Notes: generated from the sequence alone by a model not told the origin. Counted from the stretch's first letter, positions 1 through 8,632 are shown. The stretch: 40,023 nt of DNA from Sulfurovum sp. (GCA_023955225.1 JAGSGJ010000018.1:1-40023), one strand, 5' to 3'. Numbers and translations: made by a program.

Positions 1-293
1 AATTTATTAATTTTATTTTTTGTGAGTATTTTTTTTCTTGGCTTAGTATCAAGTTCATCAAAATCTATTTCGTTTTTATAATATATGGTTTTGGTACAAT
101 TATTCATATCTTGGCACCAATTGGGTCTACCGTCTTCAGTATAATGCACTCTTTGTCCATTCTCATATTGAACCTCAAATATATAATATCCATCTAGTCT
201 TAGTGGCTTAGTCAATACAAAAATAACTTTACCCGAGCCAAATACAATAGAGTATATTTCATCATTAAGTTTTATGTTTTCAAATTTATTCAT
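1..293 (-). CDS. Hypothetical protein, C-terminus cut by window edge
   Basis: The minus-strand frame is open from the ATG at 293 to the left edge, about 97 codons, so the C-terminus is missing. There are tandem ATGs at 296 and 293. A GAAGG ribosome site lies just upstream and is better spaced for the second. The visible protein begins MNKFENIKLNDEIYS and contains a short beta-rich stretch (GSGKVIFV, then FEVQYENGQRVHYTEDGRPNW). That resembles small SH3-like hypothetical proteins seen in phages and accessory islands. A Lys-rich tail follows. I do not recognise a function. The very low GC and the resemblance to accessory-gene proteins hint that an acquired segment may lie to the left, but only the edge is visible. 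Confidence 0.6.
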   Translation of the reverse strand, partial: MNKFENIKLNDEIYSIVFGSGKVIFVLTKPLRLDGYYIFEVQYENGQRVHYTEDGRPNWCQDMNNCTKTIYYKNEIDFDELDTKPRKKILTKNKINK

Positions 294-468
294 CATATAT
301 CCTTCAATATTTTCTTATCACATATTTTCATAAGTATATCTGTATTAAAAATATTTTATGCATATTTTCTTGGTTAAAAATCAATCAATATTAAGATTTA
401 TAAACTTTTAGATTAAAAAAATATTTATGAAAGGACTTTTTATACTTAAGTGCTATGCATGCTACCGG

Positions 469-486
469 TATACCATCATGGGTATA
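469..486. repeat. Short inverted repeat downstream of the aldo/keto reductase
   Basis: TATACC and GGTATA form perfect 6-bp arms around a 6-base centre (ATCATG). The repeat lies in the AT-rich gap between the partial gene and the aldo/keto reductase stop. It could be a protein-binding site or chance. No T-run makes it a terminator. Confidence 0.25.
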
Positions 487-568
487 ATATGTTTAGTACC
501 TATTTAGGCATTATAAAGAAGGAATTTTTATAGGAACTAGTAGTCATAACCTATACACTCTATACCCA

Positions 569-1594
569 TCAGCCCATGGGGTAGAGTATCTCTTCATGTA
601 CTTTGTCACAAGCCCTTAAAACTTCATCGCTGAGTGTAAGATTCATAGCTGCAAGCGAAGCATCTAGTTGATCGGTATGGGTTGCCCCTATAATGGTAGA
701 AGCCACAAAATCAAACTGTTTTGACCAGGCTGTAGCCAGTGTGACCGGATGCAACCCCGCATCGGCTGCGATTTTCAAGTATTTTTGTGTAGAGGCTAGC
801 GTTTTGTCATTCATAAAACGTTGTGCCATGATACGTTGTCTTTGGTTGGGTGACTTCAGATATGTAGCGAACCTTCCTTCTGCATCTTCAGGTTTGAGCC
901 CCTGATTATATTTTCCTGAAAGTACACCTCCTCCAAGCGGTGAGTAGGGGAGCAGTGAAACCTGTTCATTTTCGCAAAGCGTAGAGAGCTCATCTAAAAA
1001 CCTGCGGTTGAGTAGAGAGAAGTTGTTTTGTATGGACTCAAACCGCGCATAACCTTTATACTGTGATGTCATCAGAGCTTTGCTCGTGCCGTACGCCGTG
1101 TCATTTGAAGTTCCCATATAACGTACTTTCCCTGCTTTTACAAGTCTGTCAAAGGCTTCAAGTGACTCTTCTATTGGGACGATGGTATCGGGCCAATGCA
1201 TCTGATAGAGGTCTATGTAATCCGTTTTTAGTTTTTTAAGACTTCCTTCAACTGCACGTTCGATGTGAAATCTGTCTATCGCAGTGAGTCCATGACGGAT
1301 AGGTGGAACAAACCAGCCGCTCGCCGCTCCAGCTACTTTAGTCGCCAATATAATAGAGTCACGATCTTTGGTCTGCATCCATTCACCTACCCACTCTTCA
1401 GTGATACCTGCGAGTTTACCATCGGGTGGAACAGGGTAGAGTTCAGCTGTGTCGTAGAAATTAACCCCATGGTCATAGGCTTTGTCCATGATGGCAAAAG
1501 CTTCTTTTTTATCACACTGAGTTCCGAAGGTCATCGTTCCCATACAGATAGGTGAGACACGAAGTCCGGTTTTTCCTATGTATCTATATTCCAT
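569..1594 (-). CDS. Aldo/keto reductase, Tas-like
   Basis: A predicted cytosolic NADP(H)-dependent aldo/keto reductase of 341 residues, close to the E. coli Tas length. The N-terminus has the family pattern of a first strand followed by GTMTFGTQ. DTAELYPVPP carries the catalytic Asp and Tyr and matches the Tas-type sequence. ATKVAG supplies the catalytic Lys, YQMHWPD the His, and the late VASTIIGAT segment belongs to the cofactor-binding end of the barrel. The ATG at 1594 is preceded by AAGGA at good spacing. The gene is monocistronic and divergent from the lipoprotein gene. Substrate cannot be inferred; Tas was named for suppressing tyrosine auxotrophy, but most relatives have unknown physiological substrates. 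Confidence 0.9.
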   Translation of the reverse strand: MEYRYIGKTGLRVSPICMGTMTFGTQCDKKEAFAIMDKAYDHGVNFYDTAELYPVPPDGKLAGITEEWVGEWMQTKDRDSIILATKVAGAASGWFVPPIRHGLTAIDRFHIERAVEGSLKKLKTDYIDLYQMHWPDTIVPIEESLEAFDRLVKAGKVRYMGTSNDTAYGTSKALMTSQYKGYARFESIQNNFSLLNRRFLDELSTLCENEQVSLLPYSPLGGGVLSGKYNQGLKPEDAEGRFATYLKSPNQRQRIMAQRFMNDKTLASTQKYLKIAADAGLHPVTLATAWSKQFDFVASTIIGATHTDQLDASLAAMNLTLSDEVLRACDKVHEEILYPMG

Positions 1595-1846
1595 AGTGAT
1601 CCTTGTAAAATTGATTTTTATATAATATCTTAAATTTTTTAAGGCTTTGCTCTGCTGTTATGGTTCCTCTAATCATTGGTTTCCTGTATGACACGTTGAA
1701 ATATTTTGATTAATAATGTGAGAAAAATTGAAATTTTTGTTTATTTTTGGTATAACTTTTATTAATAAACTTGTTATTTATTTATTAATCTATTGGTTCT
1801 ATACTATAGATGTAAAAGATATTTTATCTGAAAGAAGGAGTAACAT

Positions 1847-4800
1847 ATGCGCAAACATATAAATAAGAAAAATGTAGTAAGAGTGGGACTACTCGGTGTT
1901 GGATTGACAATGGCGAGTATGTTTTATGTGACCGGCTGTGGTGGCGGCGGTGGCGGCGGTGGCGGAGGTATAGACCCAAGTCTTAGTCTATGTAGTACCC
2001 CTATAGAAGCCTCTTTGACTGATGGATTAGATGGACAAACACGGATAGGTGGTGCTACGACAAGTGTTGAGCTACTTAATGTTGCTGACGCTAATTGGAC
2101 ACTCTATAACACTGCGAACGAACTGCATGCCACTAATATTGACGATTCTTCTGCCGCGGCAGGTGTCATTTTAGTTGATGGTTATATTCATGATATTGAG
2201 ATTGTGACTCACATGGATAATACCTATGCTCTTCTAGCTATGGGAGAAGAGGGTATAGTTACAGTTAATGTTACAGACCCTTTAAATATGTCGAAGGGGA
2301 ACCGTGTCATGGTCAGTTATTCTCAAGGTAATATTGGTTGGACAGATGGTGGCGGTAATACTACGTTCGATAACAATATCTCCAGTAGCCGCGCACCTAT
2401 CAGTTCACTGGCTGTGTATAACGAGGGAAATGAAACTGTTCAGTCCTGGCAAGTGATCATCGGTGATGAGGGGTACGGTCTACATAAGACAAGTTTGAAC
2501 AATCTCATAGAGGAGAATGTTGATGTAAACGGTACTTTGGTGATTGATGGTCCAGAGAAATATACCTTGCAATATGCAGGTGAAAACCCATGGGGTGGTC
2601 CAAAAAGCTTGACATTGGTCGGTGAAGGTAACGATACTAAGATTTTTGTTGCGCAAGGCTTTATGGGAATGGGGATATATAACACTAATTTAGATCAGGT
2701 TGGACGTTATAATCTCTATACCGATGCAACTGAAGCCAACAATGGTGAGGATTGGTTCTATGATATGGATATTTCAGCTATAGCATCTACAGATAGTTGT
2801 ACAGGAATGCCGGATTATAATCAAGCCAAAACTGAGATAGATGACTATATTAAGGATACTGGTACTAAAAGTATTCCTACACCATGGGCCGATTTCGAGT
2901 TTAAAGGTGGAAAATACTACTATGATGCTCGTAAGATCGATGTAGCTACAGTCACAGGTGATACGAATAAAACAATCGCCTATATCGCCTATGGTTTAGC
3001 TGGTATGGTTGCCGTGGATGTTACCGAAGTTACCCCGACAGTACCTGCAGCAGGCTGCGAACCAATCTATGAAGGTACATATCTTGGGTATGTTCCTGCA
3101 ATGCCGATAAAAGGACCTGAATCTAGGCTGATCGGAAATCAGGATCAAAATACTACCCTCTATACGCGTGCGGGGTCCGGTATGCTTAAAGATGCCGGTG
3201 TCGTTGATGTAAAAGTTGATGCAAAAGCAGATCCAACTAAAGTTTTCTATACGGACCATTTTGGCGGTCTGATGGTGATTAACCATGCTGAAGATCCTGT
3301 AATATATTGGAAGGGAGATGCTGCTCCATATCCGAATGATACGAATGAGACAGAACACATTCCTTCATATGATTTTGTCACATCTTATGATATGACTCCG
3401 TCATCAAGCGACGAAGAAGCGCTTCCAACTTTCACTACTGAAGCACCAATTCTATTAACAACTGGTGAGGTAGGTGGTCATGGTAATTCTTTGGCTCTTA
3501 CAGGTAGCAGCTTCGATGAAAGTAACGATCTCCCAGCTGATGTGGTCATGGCTGCAGGAGCAGGTGGTCTTAACTTTATCGAGGTGTATGGAACAGCACC
3601 AACATATTATGCTTTCAATGTAACGGCGCAGTTTGCAACTACTGATGAGCTCGGCGCGGATGAATACGGTGATGCGACAGTGCCTCTCAATGTCGGTCAT
3701 GCTGCAGGTGTGGGTACTTACGATAATCTACTCTACCTTGCAGACGGTCCACACGGTGTAAGTGTTTGGGAAGTGGCAAGTAAAAGTTGTGTTAACATCC
3801 CTACAGATCAGGTTGGACTAGTGGGAAATACAATTCAGGCTGAAGGCTCAGTTGAAGTAAACGGGACGATGATCTACCCGACACCTCATGCAGATGAAGT
3901 GGTTGTTATCAATGATGATGGTAATAAGTCAGCATTGGTGGCATCTCTGAGCACTGGACTCCGTCGTGTCAATGTCAACACAATGGGAACTGTAGGTACT
4001 CCAGCTCTGCTTTATCCAACAAGTGGAGATATTTTCCAGCATAGTGTTGAAGAAATTAAAGTCGCTGGTATCAATTTGGAAGATAGAGTTTATAGCATTG
4101 CAGTGGCAGGAGACTACGCATTTACTGCGGATGGACTTAGCGGAGTGACGGTGTATGACCTAAGTAAGGACCCGACAGATACTACCAACGCTTCTGGATA
4201 CATAGTTGATAACAGTAAAGTCGGTACTAATGCGACAGACATAGCGCTATGGTATGACGCCTCTTCAGGTAAGAGCTATGCATTTGTCGCCGTGGGTGCT
4301 AAAGGAATATCTGTCCTCGAAGTTAACCGTAATGATGGCACTATTGTAAAAGAGATTGGAACATTTGAACCTTATAAGGTAAATCCAGGGGATGTTGTCG
4401 AAGGTAGCCCTAGCTCTCCAAATACGGCCGATGGTGTAAGTATTGCGTTGAAAGTTGTTGGCAATTATGTTTACTTTACGTATGACAGTTTTGGTGTCGT
4501 AGCCTATAGTACGGATAAGCTGATCCAGTCTGATATAACTACTAATCGTCCAGAGGCTGATGGCTACTTTAAGCTTCAGAATGAAAGTACATACACAAAT
4601 AATGTTGGTACGGATTTTGCAGAATGGAGTGGTGGTGCATCTGGTATAGATGCTGTCAGCGTCGGTGGTAATGACTACATCTATGTGGCCTACGGCAGTG
4701 CCGGTGTCATCAAGATAGATTGGTCAGATGTGGCAAATCCGGTATTGATGGAACATGCCAATACAGCCGGTGATGCAAATGATGTGGTCGTCTGGAACGG

Positions 4801-4849
4801 ACGTGTCTACGTAGCAGATGGTGCCGGTGGTCTTGTGTTATTGAAATAA
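1847..4849 (+). CDS. LVIVD-repeat lipoprotein, probable beta-propeller
   Basis: A 1000-residue surface or periplasmic lipoprotein. A basic N-terminus and hydrophobic segment (about residues 10-28) end in a lipobox, VTGC, with Cys31 as the acylation site. Ten consecutive glycines follow and probably act as a flexible spacer. The body is built of recurring blade-like units of the form 'Y-[IV]-A-x-G-x-x-G-[LIV]-x-V-[LIV]-[DN]-[VL]' (for example YALLAMGEEGIVTVNV, AYIAYGLAGMVAVDV, YVADGAGGLVLLK at the C-terminus). This is the pattern of LVIVD-repeat proteins, which fold as beta-propellers. AAGGAG sits 7 bases before the ATG. The gene stands alone and ends in a strong hairpin. Partner or ligand is unknown; a role in surface binding is only inference. 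Confidence 0.85.
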   Translation: MRKHINKKNVVRVGLLGVGLTMASMFYVTGCGGGGGGGGGGIDPSLSLCSTPIEASLTDGLDGQTRIGGATTSVELLNVADANWTLYNTANELHATNIDDSSAAAGVILVDGYIHDIEIVTHMDNTYALLAMGEEGIVTVNVTDPLNMSKGNRVMVSYSQGNIGWTDGGGNTTFDNNISSSRAPISSLAVYNEGNETVQSWQVIIGDEGYGLHKTSLNNLIEENVDVNGTLVIDGPEKYTLQYAGENPWGGPKSLTLVGEGNDTKIFVAQGFMGMGIYNTNLDQVGRYNLYTDATEANNGEDWFYDMDISAIASTDSCTGMPDYNQAKTEIDDYIKDTGTKSIPTPWADFEFKGGKYYYDARKIDVATVTGDTNKTIAYIAYGLAGMVAVDVTEVTPTVPAAGCEPIYEGTYLGYVPAMPIKGPESRLIGNQDQNTTLYTRAGSGMLKDAGVVDVKVDAKADPTKVFYTDHFGGLMVINHAEDPVIYWKGDAAPYPNDTNETEHIPSYDFVTSYDMTPSSSDEEALPTFTTEAPILLTTGEVGGHGNSLALTGSSFDESNDLPADVVMAAGAGGLNFIEVYGTAPTYYAFNVTAQFATTDELGADEYGDATVPLNVGHAAGVGTYDNLLYLADGPHGVSVWEVASKSCVNIPTDQVGLVGNTIQAEGSVEVNGTMIYPTPHADEVVVINDDGNKSALVASLSTGLRRVNVNTMGTVGTPALLYPTSGDIFQHSVEEIKVAGINLEDRVYSIAVAGDYAFTADGLSGVTVYDLSKDPTDTTNASGYIVDNSKVGTNATDIALWYDASSGKSYAFVAVGAKGISVLEVNRNDGTIVKEIGTFEPYKVNPGDVVEGSPSSPNTADGVSIALKVVGNYVYFTYDSFGVVAYSTDKLIQSDITTNRPEADGYFKLQNESTYTNNVGTDFAEWSGGASGIDAVSVGGNDYIYVAYGSAGVIKIDWSDVANPVLMEHANTAGDANDVVVWNGRVYVADGAGGLVLLK

Positions 4850-4875
4850 ACCTAAATCCCGTTTTCGGGAAAATA

Positions 4876-4901
4876 GGGCACCTTCGAAAGAGAAGGTGCC
4901 C
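4876..4901 (+). terminator. Hairpin terminator after the LVIVD lipoprotein gene
   Basis: A perfect 10-bp stem (GGGCACCTTC / GAAGGTGCCC) with a 6-base loop begins 27 bases after the stop codon. A smaller hairpin (TCCCG-TTTT-CGGGA, 4857-4870) sits just upstream. The T-run after the main stem is weak (TTATA), so termination may be partly factor-dependent. Confidence 0.75.
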
Positions 4902-5007
4902 TTATACAATCTTCACCTCTTAAATCTACAAACACTTCCATAACGTAATCACTCATATTTCTTTTCTTTAAGAGCCTTTTAGTTTATTGCTCAACAGTGA
5001 CACATAA

Positions 5008-5283
5008 GATGGGAAAGAACTCGCTCAGATATGGTTCATGCATGAAGGTGAGGGCGAAGAGAACAATGACGGACGGCATATTGACTATGTTGAAGGTATG
5101 ATGGATTGAGATTTTAACTGACTTTAGAAAAGAGTATTTTACGTCATAGCCATTAAACACAAGCCTTATTCACCACGTGCTTTTTTCTTTTTATGTAAAT
5201 CAGAAGTTATCAAAGACTCTATAGAAATGAGACTTGATAGGTTTGCAGAGGAATTTACTGAATTTTGGGAAGTCTTTAGATAG
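5008..5283 (+). pseudogene. Possible decayed coding remnants between lipoprotein and GGDEF genes
   Basis: Two short frames look more protein-like than random AT-rich DNA, but both lack a start. One (5008-5109) follows an in-frame stop and reads DGKELAQIWFMHEGEG, ending GRHIDYVEGMMD. The other (5128-5283) reads KHKPYSPRAFFFLCKSEV and ends RFAEEFTEFWEVFR. Neither has a ribosome site, and the second overlaps the 3' end of the convergent diguanylate cyclase gene. I do not recognise a parent family. They may be remains of one or two lost genes or chance open frames. The rest of 4902-5275 holds nothing else I can support. Confidence 0.25.
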
Positions 5284-6415
5284 AGTAATTCAATACTTCA
5301 TTGTCTATTGTTGGATGAGGACAATCTATATCATCCTTTGAGAATTCAGTATAACATGTTGTGTTACGTCCTTCATGCTTCGCTCGATAGAGTGCCATAT
5401 CTGCACGTGAAAAAATATCTTCAAAGGCTGTATCAGTTTCTTTATTTTCACTGATACCAATGGAGGTTGTTATAAAAATATCTTGTCCTTCATATGTTAT
5501 AAAGTCGTTTTCAATTTCTTTGCGAATTCTTTCAGCTAAGATATACGCATCATCACTATTGATTTGAGATAAAAGTATCGCAAACTCTTCACCACCAATA
5601 CGGGCAAATATATCACTTTTGTTTAAGATCCTTTCAAGTGTTTCAACAAAACGCTTCAATAATTGATCTCCAGCTTGATGACCATACGTATCATTGACCT
5701 TTTTAAAGTGATCTAGATCAAGTAGTAAAAGGGTTAAATTTAATTCATTCTTTTGTGCAGTTTGGAAATAGCGTTCGGAGATCTCATTAAACATACGTCT
5801 ATTCATGATCCCTGTTAAATAATCTGTAGAGGCCAAGACACTTAAACTACTGTTTTGCTTCTTCAAACTATTTTCATAATTTGTAATTTTATTTGTATAT
5901 ACAGAAGATAAAAAGCTTCCTATAATGAGACCCAAAATAGCAGAATTAATGGCAACTTGAGAAAGCTGTAAGTCTACAAAAAAATTGACTGTGAGAATAA
6001 TGGATATAGAAGCAAGAGTACAGACTATGCCACTCATTTTACCACTGATCATATAGGCCACAAGAATTAAAAGATAAAACCAGATCATTCTAAACGCATC
6101 TTGAGGTACAAAAACAAGTGCTGACGTAAATGCCATCAATGAAATGATCAGTAGGGAATGTGCTGTTAGGTTATAATTTTTTTTAGACAATCTTAGAAAG
6201 AAGATAAGCATGATCGTAAGAAAACTGTACACATAATTAACTTTAGAGTGTATAGGCCCTATATCGTTAATACCTAAATCACTAAGTAACCCAAAAAGTG
6301 CAGAAAAAAAAGCCACAATAATAAAAATAGAATTCAGCATCTTAAATTTAAACTGAAGGAGATCTTCATCTCCTCCAAATTTAAAACCACTGTATAAAAA
6401 ATTATTTAAGTTCAT
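5276..6415 (-). CDS. Membrane-bound diguanylate cyclase (GGDEF)
   Basis: A 379-residue c-di-GMP synthase. The first half has about five or six hydrophobic segments (residues about 25-185) acting as a membrane sensor, followed by a short helix. The GGDEF domain starts at DYLTGIMNRRMF and carries the intact active-site motif GGEEF, with DLDHFKKVNDTYGH upstream and ADMALYRAKHEGRN at the end. The autoinhibitory I-site (RxxD five residues before GGEEF) reads NKSD, so its Arg is missing. The enzyme is therefore predicted active but without classical product inhibition. The gene is monocistronic. No recognisable ligand-binding domain is present besides the membrane region. Confidence 0.9.
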   Translation of the reverse strand: MNLNNFLYSGFKFGGDEDLLQFKFKMLNSIFIIVAFFSALFGLLSDLGINDIGPIHSKVNYVYSFLTIMLIFFLRLSKKNYNLTAHSLLIISLMAFTSALVFVPQDAFRMIWFYLLILVAYMISGKMSGIVCTLASISIILTVNFFVDLQLSQVAINSAILGLIIGSFLSSVYTNKITNYENSLKKQNSSLSVLASTDYLTGIMNRRMFNEISERYFQTAQKNELNLTLLLLDLDHFKKVNDTYGHQAGDQLLKRFVETLERILNKSDIFARIGGEEFAILLSQINSDDAYILAERIRKEIENDFITYEGQDIFITTSIGISENKETDTAFEDIFSRADMALYRAKHEGRNTTCYTEFSKDDIDCPHPTIDNEVLNYSI

Positions 6416-6500
6416 TTATCGCTTGCTTTCATAGTTCTTTTATATTTTAATCCTACAATATACTATAGAAATGTCAATAAAATGTCAAATATAAAAATAG

Positions 6501-6686
6501 GTGTGCAAATTGGACATTATGTTTTGGTCTAACATAGAATATATACAGGCAAGTTTTTCTTTTAATCCCAGTAAGAATCTTTTTATAGAAACAGCATATC
6601 ATCATTTTAATCTTGCAGAAGCAAATGACAAATGGTACTTCTTCGGTTACAAATTATGTATAAATGGAAATAAGAAAAATGGTTAA
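6501..6686 (+). pseudogene. Remnant of an outer-membrane porin (alginate-export-like)
   Basis: A 61-codon frame without a convincing ribosome site. From residue 7 it reads like two beta-strands of an outer-membrane barrel: ASFSFNPSKNLFIETAYHHF followed by NLAEANDKWYFFGYK. The strand-turn pattern with AYHHFxLAxxxDxWY resembles alginate-export-family porins (PF13372), which are normally 400 or more residues. The rest of the barrel and any signal peptide are absent. I read it as a degraded fragment. The alternative, an unrelated small protein, cannot be excluded without a homology search. Confidence 0.4.
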
Positions 6687-6720
6687 CCTTATTAAACTAT
6701 GATGTCTAAAAGGATTTTTA

Positions 6721-7161
6721 ATGAATAGACAAAGCTTTATAACACTTACTCTTATCATTTTAGGTTTAGCTTTAAATCCAGTAATGGCAAATGCTGTTCT
6801 CACTACAGTTTCACATAGTAAAAACATAAACCATTCTGTCTCATATAGTATTTCTTCATTATTATATAGTAGAGGATTAGATAAGGATGCAGCAGACGAA
6901 ATATCTGAAAACTTTGTAGATGAGGAAGATGAAATTTTACTTGCTATGTTAATACAAGATCTTGATAGCCAACAGATTGTAAGTAGAGAAGAAGTTTTTG
7001 AGTATTTAAGTACAATAGCATTACATAAACAAAAATTCGATTTTCATTCATATGATCATCTTGTAGGTATGGTCTCAACAATTAAACAAAAATCTTTAGA
7101 TAGTGAGACATTAAAACAACTTCATAATATTGTCAAAAACAATAAACAGTTATTTGTGTAG
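6721..7161 (+). CDS. Small exported protein of unknown function
   Basis: A 146-residue protein with a clear Sec signal peptide (MNRQSF..., hydrophobic core, predicted cleavage near VMANA-VL). AAGGA stands 5 bases before the ATG. The mature part is mostly helical and acidic. It contains DEISENFVDEEDEILLAMLI and a Lys/Gln-rich C-terminal helix, with no cysteines and no metal-binding motif. I do not recognise the family. The gene stands alone between a porin remnant and a long non-coding stretch, and its stop codon lies inside a hairpin. Confidence 0.7.
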   Translation: MNRQSFITLTLIILGLALNPVMANAVLTTVSHSKNINHSVSYSISSLLYSRGLDKDAADEISENFVDEEDEILLAMLIQDLDSQQIVSREEVFEYLSTIALHKQKFDFHSYDHLVGMVSTIKQKSLDSETLKQLHNIVKNNKQLFV

Positions 7162-7175
7162 AGATACACAAATAA
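7150..7175 (+). terminator. AU-rich hairpin spanning the stop codon
   Basis: Perfect 11-bp arms (TTATTTGTGTA / TACACAAATAA) close a GAGA tetraloop of the GNRA type. The TAG stop at 7159-7161 lies at the top of the left arm. There is no T-run, so it may protect the mRNA 3' end or help termination rather than be a classical terminator. Confidence 0.4.
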
Positions 7176-7783
7176 TGTATTCAAAAAGTATTAACAGTAT
7201 ATTGGTTAACATAATATAAATTCTATTAAAAAAGAAAGTCTCTTCTCTCTCATGTATTTCTATGAGGGTTAAGTGGTTTTATAAAAAGTGATTTTTTAAT
7301 AAAAAACAACATTTGTGCATGAATATGGCAATTTCTCATTTTATAGCTAATTCATTGTCATAAAATTTAAAAATGAATTTACTCTAGAAATATGATCTAA
7401 ACATACATTTTGATATTTTCCTCATATTGTACATTTCTAATGAAATTATTTTCGATCTAAATTTTTTGAAAAAAATGTAAAACGGCATAGATAATAATTT
7501 TTGATTGCAGCCAAACAAAATTGTCATTTCTCAATAAAGTAAAAATCAGCTCATAGATAAATAAAAACATTAAAACCACTCTTGCTGAAAAAAATCAAAA
7601 TGAATCATCCGCATAATATTTAAAATATATATTCAGTTCTGGTAACTTTTTGAAATAAATAGCCAATTTCTAATATTTATTAGTATGATATTCCGTATTA
7701 TCTCTTTAAAACCATTGGATAATTTAACATAGAAAAATAATATTCTGCAAAGTTCGCTATATAGGGCGCCATAGGGAGTTTGT
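7176..7783. other. About 600-bp AT-rich gap without genes
   Basis: I read both strands and found no frame with a plausible start, ribosome site and protein-like composition. The stretch is extremely AT-rich with many short A and T runs. It ends shortly before the TetR operator array, with one locally GC-richer patch (ATAGGGCGCCATAGGGAG, about 7761-7777). Confidence 0.5.
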
Positions 7784-7925
7784 ATGAACAAGTGTTCATG
7801 TTAATAATAGAGACACAGCTTATTTAAGAACAAGTGTTCATATTGTAATAAATCTAAATAAATATAAAAGAACACTTGTTCATATATAAGAAATATGTAC
7901 ACTTGACAAATGAACACTTGTTCAC
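7784..7925. promoter_or_regulatory. Four phased TetR-type operators, 42-bp period
   Basis: Four 16-bp palindromes have the core GAACA-(AG or CT)-TGTTC. They start at 7784, 7826, 7868 and 7910, so each is exactly 42 bp from the next, which is four turns of B-DNA. The first two have centre AG and the last two have centre CT, making two pairs in opposite orientation. The 26-bp spacers are not conserved, so this is not a simple tandem duplication. The last operator fills the spacer of the tetR promoter exactly. This arrangement is expected for cooperative or multimeric autorepression by the adjacent TetR protein; that assignment is inference from position and symmetry. Confidence 0.85.
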
Positions 7926-7931
7926 TATAAT
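7903..7931 (+). promoter_or_regulatory. Consensus sigma-70 promoter of the tetR operon
   Basis: TTGACA (7903-7908), a 17-bp spacer and TATAAT (7926-7931) form a textbook promoter, unusual here because most promoters in this window show only a -10 box. Operator 4 (7910-7925) lies within the spacer, so repressor binding would block RNA polymerase directly. Confidence 0.88.
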
Positions 7932-7949
7932 GTCAGTAAAGGAGCCACT

Positions 7950-8603
7950 ATGAACGAGCAGAGCGTTAGTTCTTCCCCTACTAAAGGAAGTAAAACAAAA
8001 GATAAAATACTTAAGATCGCCCTTAAACTCTTTGCAACTAAAGGATATAAGGCAACAACGGTTAGAGATATAGCTGGTGCTATGGATATGAAGCAAAGTG
8101 CCCTCTACAACCACTTTAAGAACAAAGATGAGATACTTGAAACACTAGTAAGTGAACTTACCTCTTCAGCGATAGTGACTATATTTGACGATAAAGAGGC
8201 CTCAGAGCTCCATAAACAAGGAAAGTCTCTGCTGATGTCCATTGCCACTACTTTCAAGCTTATAGGCTTTGATGGGCAAAATGAGGCACTTCTTAAGCTG
8301 CTGATGCAAGAGATATATAGAAATGAGAGAATAAGAGAGATCTATAACGAGTATTTCTACCAGGAGAACGTCAAAAAGCTGTCAAGCCTCTTCTTTATGA
8401 TGATGCAGGAGGAGATGATAGAGTCTTCTGACCCCCTATTGCTCGCAAATGAGTTCTTTTCTCCCCTATTTTTCTATCAAATGCAGGTTTCTTTGCTAAA
8501 ATTAGATAAAAAATCGACCTCTTCAGTCGTTTCTATGTTTGAAAAACATGTAGATTTCTTCTGGGATAATATAAAGCTAGAGAAACAAGAGACCCTATTT
8601 TAG
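7950..8603 (+). CDS. TetR/AcrR family transcriptional regulator
   Basis: A 217-residue TetR-family repressor. The N-terminal helix-turn-helix spans about residues 15-65: DKILKIALKLFATKGYKATT, then VRDIAGAMDMKQSALYNHF and the family signature HFKNKDEIL. The C-terminal domain is helical and would bind a ligand and dimerise; its ligand is unknown. AAAGGAG sits 5 bases before the ATG. The gene follows a consensus promoter overlapped by one of four matching palindromes, so autoregulation is very likely. It precedes a methyltransferase gene by under 30 bp and a broken yjdF copy, so the three were probably one transcript. Confidence 0.92.
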   Translation: MNEQSVSSSPTKGSKTKDKILKIALKLFATKGYKATTVRDIAGAMDMKQSALYNHFKNKDEILETLVSELTSSAIVTIFDDKEASELHKQGKSLLMSIATTFKLIGFDGQNEALLKLLMQEIYRNERIREIYNEYFYQENVKKLSSLFFMMMQEEMIESSDPLLLANEFFSPLFFYQMQVSLLKLDKKSTSSVVSMFEKHVDFFWDNIKLEKQETLF

Positions 8604-8632
8604 GAACATACTAAATAATATTAAGGAATATG

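Noticed and set aside
1..293. Prophage at the left edge
   Set aside because: One partial hypothetical gene with loose resemblance to phage proteins is not enough evidence for a prophage.
7784..7925. Regularly spaced repeats resembling a CRISPR array
   Set aside because: Only 16-bp palindromic units with 26-bp AT-rich spacers, two orientations of the centre, no leader and no cas genes; the last unit sits in a promoter spacer, so they are operators.
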